In this document: positions 34,145-43,883 of the stretch, piece after piece | Layout of the letters: every line of letters begins with the position of its first letter | How positions within the stretch are numbered: the stretch's first letter is position 1 | Source of the DNA: UBA10649 sp963793105 | GTDB taxonomy: Bacteria; Actinomycetota; Actinomycetes; S36-B12 | Length of the DNA: 64,000 nt | Reading direction: 5' to 3' | NCBI GenBank assembly: GCA_963793105.1 | Contig: CAWBZB010000003.1 | Coordinates: forward strand, 186,001-250,000 | Translations under genes and position numbers: made by a program | The notes under the pieces: generated by a model | Databases searched by the model: none | What the model was told of the DNA's origin: nothing | What the model saw: the letters and a program-made list of their open reading frames with translations, nothing else

Positions 34145-35796
34145 CTGACCCCGACCACGCTGGTCGCCGTCGTGCCCTCGTCTCGGCCACGGCGGCGCTG
34201 ACGGCCGTCACCATCCTCGCCGGACTGGGGCTGATCGCGGTCACCAGCAGCCCGTCCCTGGCCCAGACCACGACCGCGGAGGTGGGGTCGGCCACGCCCA
34301 ACGCCCTTCCCCTCGCCGTGACGTCGGCCGAGGCAGCGTCGACGGATCCGACGGCGACGGGGGGAGGCGAACCGTCGACCCCCGAACCGCTCATCGCGAG
34401 CACGACCACGCTGGACGCCGTCACCAACGTCGTCTTCGTCCTCGCCGACGACCTCGACTGGAACCTGTTCCAGGAGGTCCCGCGCCTGGCCGCCCTGCAG
34501 GAGCAGGGCATGACGTTCATGAACCACACGGTGACGGACTCGCTGTGCTGCCCGTCGCGCACGTCCATCCTGCGTGGCCAGTACATCCACAACCACCGGG
34601 TCATCTCCAACCTCAGCAAGACCGGCGGCGGCTGGCCCACGTTCCGCGACCGCGGAGCGGAGGCTGACTGCCTGCCCGTGTGGCTGCAGTCCGCCGGCGT
34701 CACCACGGCGCTGTTCGGCAAGTACCTGAACGACTACCCCGACCGGCCGAAGGCAGCGCGGTACGTGCCGCCGGGCTGGAACCAGTGGGCCGTCCCGATC
34801 TCCCGCGGCGACTCCTACAGCGGCTACGACTACGTCCTGAACGACAACGGTCGGCTCCGCTCCTTCGGCAAGAAGGAGACGGACTTTCTCAACGACGTGA
34901 TCACGAACAAGGCCACCGACTTCATCCGCACCGCGCCGGAGGGCTTCTTCCTCGAGCTCTCCACGTACAACCCGCACAAGCCCGCGCCGGTAGCGGTTCG
35001 CAACAAGGACACGCACCTCGCATCGGTGGCGCCGAGGACGCCGAGCTTCAACAGCTACGGGCTGAATGAGCCCTCGTGGCTGACGAGCATCGAGCCGATC
35101 ACCCCCTGGAAGCAGTCGAAGCTGGATGAGCTGTGGCGCAAGCGGGCCCAGTCGGCGGAGTCCGTCGCGGACTCGGTCGACGCCGTCCTGGCGACGTTGC
35201 GTGAGACCGGTCGGGATGCGAACACCCTCGTCGTCGTCACGACCGACAACGGCTACCACATCGGTACGCACCGGCTGAAGAAGGGCAAGCGCACCGCCTT
35301 CCGCGAGGACACCGTCGTGCCGATGGTGGTTATCGGGCCCGGGGTCACTCCTGGCAGCCGGATCGACGCCATGACGTCGACGATCGACCTGGCGCCGACC
35401 TTCACCTCCATCCTCGGGTCGCAGGCTCCGAACTGGGTCGACGGCCGCAACCTCACCAGCATCTTCGCGTCTGGTGCCGTGCCGGCGAGCTGGCGCAACG
35501 CCATCATCTCCGAGAGCCTGGGCAAGTCCGGCCCGGGCGACCCCGACTACCAGCCGCAGGCGCCTCCCTCGTTCACCGCGCTGCGTACCCCCGAGTACCT
35601 GTTCGTGACGTACCGCGACGGGGAGCGCGAGCTCTACGACGTGCAGGCCGACCCGTACGAGCAGAACAACATCGTGAAGTCGGCGGACCCGCGACTGGTC
35701 GCAGCCCTGTACTCGCAGATGCAGGCGCTGAAGTCTTGCGCCGGCGACACCTGCCGCACGGCCGACGCGATCCCGCTGCCGACCCCCGAGAGCTGA
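34141..35796 (+). CDS. Secreted sulfatase-family hydrolase
   Basis: This 551-aa protein has a single N-terminal hydrophobic helix (about 15-36), probably an anchor or signal, then a sulfatase domain. The metal-binding VLADDLDWN (Asp103 and Asp104) is followed by LCCPSRTS. Cys136 in C-x-P-S-R is the residue matured to formylglycine. TTDNGYHIGTHRLKKGKR supplies later metal and substrate residues. Families near this include arylsulfatases and glucosamine-6-sulfatases, so the substrate is uncertain. No formylglycine-generating enzyme gene is in the window. Confidence 0.85.
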   Translation: MTDPDHAGRRRALVSATAALTAVTILAGLGLIAVTSSPSLAQTTTAEVGSATPNALPLAVTSAEAASTDPTATGGGEPSTPEPLIASTTTLDAVTNVVFVLADDLDWNLFQEVPRLAALQEQGMTFMNHTVTDSLCCPSRTSILRGQYIHNHRVISNLSKTGGGWPTFRDRGAEADCLPVWLQSAGVTTALFGKYLNDYPDRPKAARYVPPGWNQWAVPISRGDSYSGYDYVLNDNGRLRSFGKKETDFLNDVITNKATDFIRTAPEGFFLELSTYNPHKPAPVAVRNKDTHLASVAPRTPSFNSYGLNEPSWLTSIEPITPWKQSKLDELWRKRAQSAESVADSVDAVLATLRETGRDANTLVVVTTDNGYHIGTHRLKKGKRTAFREDTVVPMVVIGPGVTPGSRIDAMTSTIDLAPTFTSILGSQAPNWVDGRNLTSIFASGAVPASWRNAIISESLGKSGPGDPDYQPQAPPSFTALRTPEYLFVTYRDGERELYDVQADPYEQNNIVKSADPRLVAALYSQMQALKSCAGDTCRTADAIPLPTPES

Positions 35797-35797
35797 C

Positions 35798-36499
35798 TCA
35801 CCGCGTTGTCCGACGTCGGCGATAGGCCCCCGGAGTCACGCCCAGCACCGAGCGGAACTGCTTGGTGAACGAGCTCTGGTCGTAGAAGCCGCACTCCGCG
35901 GCGATCTCACCCAGAGGCGCATCGGTCGTGACGATGGCCTGCACGGCGTGCTCCAGCCGCAGGCGCTGCACGAGCCGCTGCGGGCTGAGATCCAGCGTGC
36001 GACGGGAGAGCCGCTCCAGCTGCTTGACGGACAGTCCCGCGATCCCGGCCAGCTCCGCCACCCGCCACGGATGCCCCACGTCCGCGCGCACGCGTTCGAG
36101 GGCGGCCGCCAGCCCCGAGTGCCCGCTCTCCAGGTGCGCGTGCAGGTCGATCGACAGCACCGCGAGCCCCCACGGCTCGTCCGTCCGGTCGAGCAGCCGG
36201 GACTTGGACGTGACGTACCAGCCGATCTCGCCGTCGGCTCGCACGATGAGCTCCAGATGCCGCTGCAGCGGGCGGCCCGAGGCCAGCACGAGGGCGTCCT
36301 GGGCGCTGTAGGACCGGGCGAACTCCGGCGGGAACAGCTCGTCGACGGTACGGCCCACCACCTGGTCCGGCTGCCGGCCCAGACGACGCGCGAATCCGGA
36401 GTTGGCCCACCAGTACCGGCCATCCGGGCCCTTGATGCATCCCAGCACCTGCGGAATGCCGTCGACCAGTTCGGCGAAGGTCGTCGCTGCCGGCGGCAT
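35798..36499 (-). CDS. PAS-AraC family transcriptional regulator
   Basis: This 233-aa regulator has an N-terminal PAS-like domain (VLGCIKGPDGRYWWANSGFARRLG, then VGRTVDELFPPEFA) and a C-terminal AraC double helix-turn-helix ending ECGFYDQSSFTKQFRSVLG and VTPGAYRRRR. It may sense a ligand or redox state and control the divergent putA. I start at the ATG at 36499, which comes just before the PAS part; a longer frame to 36646 crosses into putA and is rejected. Confidence 0.82.
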   Translation of the reverse strand: MPPAATTFAELVDGIPQVLGCIKGPDGRYWWANSGFARRLGRQPDQVVGRTVDELFPPEFARSYSAQDALVLASGRPLQRHLELIVRADGEIGWYVTSKSRLLDRTDEPWGLAVLSIDLHAHLESGHSGLAAALERVRADVGHPWRVAELAGIAGLSVKQLERLSRRTLDLSPQRLVQRLRLEHAVQAIVTTDAPLGEIAAECGFYDQSSFTKQFRSVLGVTPGAYRRRRTTR

Positions 36500-36532
36500 C
36501 CCGGCCCGGCCCGACCGAGGCCATTTTGGTAT

Positions 36533-36557
36533 TAGTCCGACAGTCACGTCAGGACTA
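36533..36557. promoter_or_regulatory. Inverted repeat upstream of putA
   Basis: TAGTCC (36533-36538) and GGACTA (36552-36557) form an inverted repeat with a 13-nt spacer, between the AraC gene and putA. It is a reasonable binding site for the AraC-type regulator. A TTGCAC (36558-36563) and GATAGT (36580-36585) pair lies between it and the putA ATG, resembling -35 and -10 boxes, but the -10 lies only 3 nt from the ATG. Confidence 0.4.
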
Positions 36558-36588
36558 TTGCACAAGACATGCGTGATCTGATAGTCGC

Positions 36589-39500
36589 ATGACGACATCC
36601 AGCCCGGCCGCGACGAAGCCCGGTCCCGCCGCCACCGCCCTGCCAAAGGACACCGTGCTCATCGAGGCCGCCGAGGCGCTGGCCGGCAAGCTGCTCGAGC
36701 GGTCCGAATCGCTGACGGCGGGCGCAGAGCGCCGGAGCGCAGCCCGACTGGCCGCCCTGCTCGACGACGACCGAGGTCGCGACCTGCTCCTGGACCTGAC
36801 CGATCAGGTCCTGCGGATCCGCGACCCCCGGAGAGCCGCGCGTCGCCTCCACGACCTCACGACCGATGGCGTCCCCACCTCACTGGGGCCGATCGACCGC
36901 CTGGGACTCGGTGTCCTCGGCCGGGTCGCGCCCGTGGTCCCGGGACTGGCCGACCGCGCCGTGGACTGGCGCATCGACCGCGACACCGCCGGCGTGATCC
37001 TGTCGGCCGAGGATCCCGCATTCGCGGAACACGTGCGCAGGCGTCGCCGGGAGGGCTTCCGCCTCAACGTCAATGTCCTCGGGGAGTCCATCCTCGGCGA
37101 CGACGAGGCCGATGAGCGCTGCCGAAAGGTGCTCGCGCGCATCCAGCGCCCCGACGTGGACTACGTCTCGGTCAAGATCTCCGCGCTCTGCGCGAACCTC
37201 GACGTCCTGGCCGAACAGGATTCGCTCAGTCGGATCGCCGACCGGCTCCGCGTGCTCTACCGCGCCGCCGGCGCCAGTCGTCCGGCCACCTTCGTCAACC
37301 TCGACATGGAGGAGTTCCGCGACCTCGACCTCTCCCTCGACTCGTTCATCTCCGTCCTCGACGAGGAGGAGTTCACGACGCTGCCGGCCGGCATCGTGCT
37401 GCAGGCCTACATCCCGGACTCCCACGCCGCCCTCGACCGGCTCTGCCGCTGGGCCAACGAGCGCCATGCCCGCGGTGGAGCGGGCATCAAGATCCGGCTC
37501 GTCAAGGGCGCCAACCTGGCCATGGAGAAGGTGGAGGCCGAGCTCCACGACTGGCCGCAGGCTCCCTACCCCGACAAGGGCGAGGTCGACGCGTCCTACA
37601 AGCGGATGCTCGAGACAGCGCTCACCCAGGGAGACCCGGGCGCCGTCCGGATCGGCGTCGCCAGTCACAACCTCTTCGAGATCGCCTACGCCCTCGTCGT
37701 CGCCGAACACCTCGGGGCCACCGAGCGCATCGACCTGGAGATGCTGGAGGGCATGGCGCCTGCCCAGGCGCGCGCGGTGCGCGAGCGGTTCGGGGAGCTC
37801 CTGCTGTACGCCCCCGTCGTCGAGAAGTCCGACCGCGAGGCCTCGATCGCCTACCTCTCGCGACGGCTCGACGAGAACTCCGCGCCGGAGAACTTCCTGA
37901 AGTCGCTGTTCGACATCACGCCCGGTTCGGCCTCCTGGCATCGCGAGGCGGAGCGCTTCCGCGCGTCGGTGGGCGCCCGGCACGCCGTGTCCACGACCTC
38001 CCGGCGGACCCAGGCACGTCCCGAGGCCGTCACCCGCGGATCTGCCGACGGCACATTCAGGAACGCTCCCGACACCGACTTCACCCGTGCGGTCAACCGG
38101 GTCTGGGCCGCGGAGGCGCTCGCGTCGACCGTGGTCGGCGAGCCCGCCCTCCTCACCGAGCCCGACGAGGTGGACCGACTGGTCGCCCGCGCCCGCGCCG
38201 CCCAGTCCGCCTGGACTGCCAGCACCTGGCAGGACCGCCGCCGCACCCTCGACGCGGTGGCCGCCCTCATGGAAGCCGAGCGGGGCCGGACCCTCGCGCT
38301 GATGGCGCACACGGCGGGCAAGACGGTCGCCGAGGGCGACCCCGAGGTCTCGGAGGCCATCGACTTCGCCCGGTACGCCGCCCACCTGACACGGCAGCAC
38401 GAGGAACTGGCCGCTGCCGGGCTGCGGTGGACGCCCTCGCGCGTCGTCGTCGTCGCCGGGCCGTGGAACTTCCCGTACGCGATCCCCGCCAGCGGCCTGG
38501 TCCACGGCATCGCCGCGGGGGCCGCCGTCATCATGAAACCGGCGCCAGAGACCCGCGCGGTGGCCGCCCTGCTCGTGGACCAGCTGATCCGCGCCGGCGT
38601 CCCCGAGGGCCTGGTCCAACTGGCCGCGACCCCGGACGACGATGGTCGGGCAGCGCCTCATCACGCACGAGGACGTCGACCTGGTCATGCTCACCGGCTC
38701 GTACGACACCGCGTCGATGTTCCTGGGCTGGAAGCCCGGCCTGCGGCTCCACGCCGAGACCAGCGGCAAGAACGCCTTGGTCATCACCGCCGCCGCCGAC
38801 CTCGACCAGGCGATCAAGGACCTCGTGCGCTCGGCCTTCGGCCACGCAGGGCAGAAGTGCTCTGCGGCCAGTCTGGCGATCGTGGAGGCGTCGGTCTACG
38901 ACGACCCGTCCTTCCACCGGAGGCTGGCGGACGCAGTGACCAGCCTGAAGGTCGGCTCTCCGCTCGATCCGGCCACCAAGACCGGGCCGCTGATCTCCCC
39001 ACCGACCGGCAACCTCCGCCGTGCACTGACCAGCCTGGAGCCCGGGGAGCGATGGCTGGTCGAGCCGCGCCAGCTCGATGCCGACGGCACGCTGTGGTCC
39101 CCCGGCGTGCGGGCAGACGTCCGGCCGGGATCCTGGTTCCACCTGACGGAGTGCTTCGGACCCGTGCTCGGCCTGATGCGGGCGGACTCGCTCGACCACG
39201 CGCTCGCCCTGCAGAACGCGCCGATCTACGGGCTCACCGGCGGCCTGCACAGCCTGGACCCGAAGGAGATCGACCACTGGCTGGCCCGCGTTCACGTCGG
39301 CAATGCGTACGTCAACCGGCACATCACCGGCGCGATCGTGCAGCGCCAGCCCTTCGGCGGCTGGAAGGCCTCGTCGATCGGGGCCGGCCACAAGCCCGGT
39401 GGCCCGAACCACCTGCACGGCTACGGCACCTGGACCGATCCGGAGGCCGACCCGGCATCCGCCTCGGCCTCCTTCCGAACGGCGTGGGCCGATCACTTCT

Positions 39501-39892
39501 CCCGCGAGAGCGACGCCACCGGGCTGGCCTGCGAGGTCAACCTGCTGCGATACCGGCCGCTGGACCGGGTGGTGCTCGTCGACAGCGAGGACGACATCGA
39601 CGCTCGCACCCTGGCCGAGCTGGCCGCGGGGGTGTGCGGGGTCGAGCTGACCGTCGTGGACGACGAGGACGCGGCAGTCGCCGAGATCGCGGCGACCACG
39701 GATGCGGACTTCACCCGCCTGCGGGCCCCGTTCGGCGCCTCGGAGGCGCTGCTCGCCGCCGCGCATGCCCGAGGCGTCGTCGTGGACGTCAGTCCGCTGG
39801 TCGGCGACGGCCGCGCAGAACTGCCGCACTGGCTGCTCGAGCAGGCCGTCTCCCGGACCATGCACCGGTACGGGCGGCTGCTGACGCGGTAG
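36589..39892 (+). pseudogene. putA: Bifunctional proline dehydrogenase/P5C dehydrogenase, frameshifted
   Basis: This fused PutA-type enzyme (about 1100 aa if repaired) has an N-terminal proline dehydrogenase barrel (NVLGESILGDDEA, GGAGIKIRLVKGANLAMEK) and a C-terminal aldehyde dehydrogenase. Together they turn proline into glutamate. The frame breaks near 38644: codons run to a Pro-Asp-Asp-Asp segment and the enzyme continues one base later as VGQRLITHEDVD. Removing one G from the GG at 38644-38645 restores the frame. The second part carries LHAETSGKN and the nucleophile Cys in GQKCSAAS. The extra G may be sequence error; the open frame to 39939 after the break is not real. Confidence 0.8.
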
Positions 39893-39901
39893 CGAGCCCC
39901 C

Positions 39902-41063
39902 CTAGCCGATGGCGCCCAGCGCCCGGTCGAGGTCGCTGAGCAGGTCGTCGACCGTCTCGATGCCGACGGACAGCCGGACCAGGTCGCCAGGCACTTCCAG
40001 CGGACTGCCGGCGGCCGAGGCGTGGGTCATCCGGGCCGGATGCTCGATCAGCGACTCCACGCCGCCCAGCGACTCCCCCAGCGTGAAGACCGTGCGTGGC
40101 AGCGCAGACGTCGACGGCGGCCTGCTCTCCCGCCGCGACCTGGAACGACACCATGCCACCGAAGTCGCGCATCTGACGGGCGGCCACGTCGTGGCCGGGA
40201 TGCTCAGGCAGGCCGGGCCACCGGACCTGCGACACCGCCGGATGGCCGACGAGGAACTCAGCAACAGCACGCGCGTTCGCGCTGTGCCGGTCCATGCGGA
40301 CGCCGAGGGTCTTGATACCGCGCAGGACCAGCCAGGAGTCGAACGGGCCGGGCACCGCGCCCATGGCGTTCTGGTGGTAGATCAGCCGCTCGGCCAGATC
40401 GGCGTCGGCGGTCACCAGCGCCCCGCCGACGACATCGCTGTGGCCGCCGAGGTACTTGGTGGTGCTGTGCGCGACGACGTCGGCGCCCAGGAGCAGTGGC
40501 TGCTGCAGGTAGGGGGAGGCGAACGTGTTGTCGACGACGAGGATCGCCCCGGCCGCGTGCGCGACGTCGGCCAGCGCGGCGATGTCGGCGATGTTGAGCA
40601 GGGGGTTCGTGGGCGTCTCGACCCACACGACCTTCGTCCGGCCCGGCACGATCGCGGCGGCTACCGCCTCCGGGTCGGTGAGCGCGGCCGGCGTGTGCTC
40701 GAGTCCCCAGGGCCCGGCGACCTTGGCGAACAGCCGGTAGGTGCCGCCATACGCGTCGTCGGGGATCACCGCATGGTCGCCGGGGCGGCACACCGCGCGC
40801 AGCAGGGTGTCCTCCGCCGCCAGCCCGGAGGCGAACGCCAGTCCGGTCGCACCGTCCAGCCCCGGCGCCTCCAGCGCGGCCAGGCACTCCTGCAACGCGG
40901 TTCGCGTCGGGTTGGCGCTGCGCGAGTACTCGTAGCCGCCGCGCAGCCCACCGACGCCGTCCTGGGCATAGGTCGACACCTGGTAGATCGGCGGCACCAC
41001 GGCACCGGTCAGCGGGTCGGGCTCCTGGCCCGCGTGGATCGCCCGAGTTTCGAATCCGTCCAT
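39902..41063 (-). pseudogene. metB: Cystathionine gamma-synthase-like PLP enzyme, frameshifted
   Basis: This trans-sulfuration enzyme starts at the ATG at 41063, 7 nt after TAGGGT (41071-41076 on this strand). It has the PLP lysine Lys203 in HSTTKYLGGHSD and ETPTNPLLN near residue 150. The frame is lost near 40090, where VDVCAATH continues one base later as VFTLGESLGGVESLIEHP. Removing one G from the GG at 40090-40091 (minus strand) restores it. It pairs with the nearby cbs: either gamma-synthase for methionine or gamma-lyase for cysteine. The break is probably an error, since the final 65 codons are intact. Confidence 0.8.
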
Positions 41064-41070
41064 GTTCCGT

Positions 41071-41080
41071 ACCCTAGGGG
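41071..41080 (-). promoter_or_regulatory. -10-like element in metB/msrA spacer
   Basis: TAGGGT on the minus strand (41071-41076) lies 7 nt before the metB ATG, matching the leaderless pattern of the window. The same ACCCTAGGGG palindrome also presents TAGGGG on the plus strand just before the msrA ATG, but only 1 nt away, too close for that gene. Confidence 0.4.
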
Positions 41081-41081
41081 G

Positions 41082-41735
41082 ATGAGCATCTTCGGCTTCG
41101 CGAAGTCCCGCATGGTGGCGCCCGACGACGCGCTTCCCGGTCGGGACGCCCCCGTCAACCCGCGCCCGGCCCCGCATGCGGTGCTCGGCACGTCCCTCAC
41201 GGGCCCCTGGCCCGAGGGCACCGAGGTCCTCTACCTCGCGATGGGGTGCTTCTGGGGAGCCGAGGAGATCTACTGGCGGCTGCCCGGGGTCGTGACCACC
41301 AGCGCCGGCTACATGGGCGGCTACACCCCGAACCCCACCTACGAGGAGGTGTGCACCGGCCGGACCGGTCAGACGGAGGCCGTCATGGTCGCCTACGACC
41401 CGACCGTCATCTCGCGATACGAGATCCTCAAGGCGTTCTGGGAGAACCACGACCCCACGCAGGGCTACCGCCAGGGGAATGACATGGGCACCCAGTACCG
41501 CAGCGCCCTGTACTACACGACCGACGAGCAGCAGGAACAGATCGAGCGCACCCGGGCGGCGTACGCCGAGGTGATCGCCGCGCGTGGGTACCCGGACATC
41601 ACCACGGAGATCGCACCGGCCAGCACGAAGGAGTACTTCCTGGCGGAGGACTACCACCAGCAGTACCTCTACAAGAACCCGAACGGGTACCGCTGCCACG
41701 CCAACACCGGCCTGGCGCTGCCCGCCCTGGCCTGA
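41082..41735 (+). CDS. msrA: Peptide methionine-S-sulfoxide reductase
   Basis: This 217-aa enzyme reduces methionine S-sulfoxide in proteins. The active-site motif is MGCFWGAEE (nucleophile Cys in GCFWG), followed by YRQGNDMGTQYRSALYY and EDYHQQYLYKNPNGY. It carries a 45-residue N-terminal extension before the MsrA domain, as many actinobacterial MsrAs do. No methionine sulfoxide reductase B is nearby. The divergent metB start is 18 bp away. Confidence 0.92.
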   Translation: MSIFGFAKSRMVAPDDALPGRDAPVNPRPAPHAVLGTSLTGPWPEGTEVLYLAMGCFWGAEEIYWRLPGVVTTSAGYMGGYTPNPTYEEVCTGRTGQTEAVMVAYDPTVISRYEILKAFWENHDPTQGYRQGNDMGTQYRSALYYTTDEQQEQIERTRAAYAEVIAARGYPDITTEIAPASTKEYFLAEDYHQQYLYKNPNGYRCHANTGLALPALA

Positions 41736-41759
41736 GGCTTCCCCTGGCCACGGCGGCCG

Positions 41760-43136
41760 TCACCTCGACAGGTAGCCGAGGAGGTCCTGACGGGTGACGA
41801 CACCGGTGGGCTTGCCGTCGTCGACGACGATCACGGCGTCCGACGACTGAAGCGCATCGACCGCGGCCTGCACGGGTTCCCCTGCACCCACCATGGGCAA
41901 CGGGTCGGACATGTGCGCATCGACGGTGTCCGCGAGCTGCGCGCGACCGTTGAACAGGTCATCGAGCAGCACCCGCTCCATCACCGAGCCGACGACCTCC
42001 GCCGCCATCACCGGGGGTTCCGCACGCACGACCGGCATCTGCGAGACCCCGTACTCGCGCAGGATGTCGATGGCGTCGCGCACCGTCTCGGTGGGATGCG
42101 TGTGGACGAAGTACGGCAGGTCACCTGACTTGCCGCGGAGCACGTCCCCGACGGTCGCGTCGCCGTCCGACTGCAGGAACCCGTACTTGCTCAACCATTC
42201 GTCGTTGAAGACCTTCGACAGGTAGCCCCGTCCGCCGTCGGGCAGCAGGACGACGACGATGTCGTCCGGCCCAGCCTTCGACGCCACCTCGAGGGCCGCC
42301 ACCACGGCCATGCCGCACGACCCTCCCACCAGCAGGCCCTCCTCGCGCGCGAGGCGGCGGGTCATCTCGAACGAGTCCTTGTCCGAGACGGCGATCACAC
42401 CGTCGGGGATGCTCGCGTCGTAGGTGCTCGGCCAGAAGTCCTCGCCGACTCCCTCGACGAGATACGGCCGCCCGCTGCCGCCGGAGTACACCGAGCCCTC
42501 GGGGTCCGCGGCGATGATCTGCACGCGGCCGTCGCTGACCTCCTTCAGGTACTTCCCCGTCCCCGAGATCGTTCCCCCGGTACCGGCCCCGGCCACGAAG
42601 TGGGTGATCCGGCCGTCGGTCTGCTCCCACAGCTCGGGGCCGGTGGTCTCGTAGTGCGAAAGCGGGTTGTTGGGGTTGGCGTACTGATCGGGCTTCCACG
42701 CACCCGGGAGTTCGCGGGCCAGGCGGTCACTGACGCTGTAGTACGAACGCGGGTCCTCCGGGTCCACGGCAGTCGGGCACACGACCACCTCTGCTCCGTA
42801 GGCCTTCAGGACGTTGCGCTTGTCCTCGCTGACCTTGTCCGGGCAGACGAACACGCAGTGGTACCCGCGCTGCTGGGCGACGAGGGCGAGCCCGATGCCG
42901 GTGTTGCCGCTCGTGGGCTCGACGATGGTGCCGCCCGGCTTCAGCAGGCCCTCCCGCTCGGCGGCGTCGATCATGCGCACGGCGATCCGGTCCTTGACCG
43001 ACCCGCCGGGGTTGACGTACTCGACCTTCGCCAGCACCAGCGGGCCCGGCTCGGGGACGACCCCCTTCGTGACGCTGCGCAGCCGCACCAGCGGGGTGTT
43101 GCCGATGAGATCGAGGACGGAGTCGTGTACCTGCAT
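41760..43136 (-). CDS. cbs: Cystathionine beta-synthase with CBS domains
   Basis: This 458-aa enzyme has a fold-type II PLP domain with the Schiff-base Lys48 in NPGGSVKDRIA, SGNTGIGLALVAQQRG for substrate binding, and GTGGTISGTGKYL for the phosphate loop. The last 130 residues hold two CBS motifs (TVRDAIDILREYGVSQMPV, VVTRQDLLGYLSR). It condenses serine and homocysteine into cystathionine, the first step of reverse trans-sulfuration; without experiments, a cysteine synthase role is possible. TAGTGT (43143-43148 on this strand) precedes the ATG by 6 nt. Confidence 0.9.
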   Translation of the reverse strand: MQVHDSVLDLIGNTPLVRLRSVTKGVVPEPGPLVLAKVEYVNPGGSVKDRIAVRMIDAAEREGLLKPGGTIVEPTSGNTGIGLALVAQQRGYHCVFVCPDKVSEDKRNVLKAYGAEVVVCPTAVDPEDPRSYYSVSDRLARELPGAWKPDQYANPNNPLSHYETTGPELWEQTDGRITHFVAGAGTGGTISGTGKYLKEVSDGRVQIIAADPEGSVYSGGSGRPYLVEGVGEDFWPSTYDASIPDGVIAVSDKDSFEMTRRLAREEGLLVGGSCGMAVVAALEVASKAGPDDIVVVLLPDGGRGYLSKVFNDEWLSKYGFLQSDGDATVGDVLRGKSGDLPYFVHTHPTETVRDAIDILREYGVSQMPVVRAEPPVMAAEVVGSVMERVLLDDLFNGRAQLADTVDAHMSDPLPMVGAGEPVQAAVDALQSSDAVIVVDDGKPTGVVTRQDLLGYLSR

Positions 43137-43142
43137 CCCGCG

Positions 43143-43160
43143 ACACTATCGCCGTAGGCT
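43143..43160. promoter_or_regulatory. Divergent -10-like elements between cbs and the MBL gene
   Basis: TAGGCT (43155-43160) is 6 nt before the ATG at 43167, and TAGTGT on the other strand (43143-43148) is 6 nt before the cbs ATG. The 30-bp spacer is filled by the two elements, so both transcripts are probably leaderless. Confidence 0.5.
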
Positions 43161-43166
43161 GCCGGT

Positions 43167-43874
43167 ATGGCAGCGCCGGTCGTCGTACTCGCGCCAGGGG
43201 TCTATCGGATCCCCACCATGGGCGACTACATCAACTCGTTCGCCTTCCTGGACGACGACGGACAGGTGACGCTGGTCGACTGCGGCCTCAAGCGGGCGCC
43301 ACGCAAGATCGTCGAGGCGCTCGCCGGCATCGGCAGGCGCCCATCGGACGTGACCCGCATCATCCTCACGCACGCCCACGCCGACCATGCCGGCGGCGCC
43401 AAGGAGGTGGTGTCGGCATCGTCCGCCACCGGCGTCGACGTGCACGCCGACGATGCCCCGTTCGTCCAGGCCGGTCGCAATGCGCCCGGATCTGCGACGA
43501 CGGCCGGTCGGCTGCTGAGCCGAGGGCCGATGGCCACGTTCGTGTCGGTCCCCATCGTCACCGAGCTCGTCGACGGACAGGTGCTCGAGGTCGCCGGTGG
43601 CCTGCGGGTCCTGCACACTCCGGGGCACACGCCCGGCCACGTCTCGCTCCTGCACGAGGGGTCCGGGGTTCTCATCACCGGCGACGCCATCTTCAACATG
43701 GCCTCGCGGATGCGCTGGCCGCTCGCCGCCATCTGCACGTCCGCGCGGCAGAACCAGCAGTCTGCCCATGTGCTCGGCGAGGTCGAGTACGACATCGCGG
43801 CCTTCACCCATGGCCCCGAGATCCGGGACCGCGCCCGGGAGACCGTCCGCGGCTTCCTGAGCCGGAAGCGCTGA
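43167..43874 (+). CDS. Metallo-beta-lactamase-fold hydrolase
   Basis: This 235-aa protein has the zinc motif HAHADHAGG, a later HTPGHTPGHVSLLH and LITGDAIFNM, in the order of glyoxalase II and related hydrolases. Its substrate is unknown. Its place next to cbs and metB is shared with sulfur amino acid genes but does not prove a link. No signal peptide is present. Confidence 0.85.
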   Translation: MAAPVVVLAPGVYRIPTMGDYINSFAFLDDDGQVTLVDCGLKRAPRKIVEALAGIGRRPSDVTRIILTHAHADHAGGAKEVVSASSATGVDVHADDAPFVQAGRNAPGSATTAGRLLSRGPMATFVSVPIVTELVDGQVLEVAGGLRVLHTPGHTPGHVSLLHEGSGVLITGDAIFNMASRMRWPLAAICTSARQNQQSAHVLGEVEYDIAAFTHGPEIRDRARETVRGFLSRKR

Positions 43875-43883
43875 GCGGAAGCC

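Noticed and set aside
38646..39939. C-terminal part of the 1116-aa putA frame
   Set aside because: After the break it becomes Arg/Pro/Gly-rich nonsense, while the neighbouring frame has the conserved aldehyde dehydrogenase residues.
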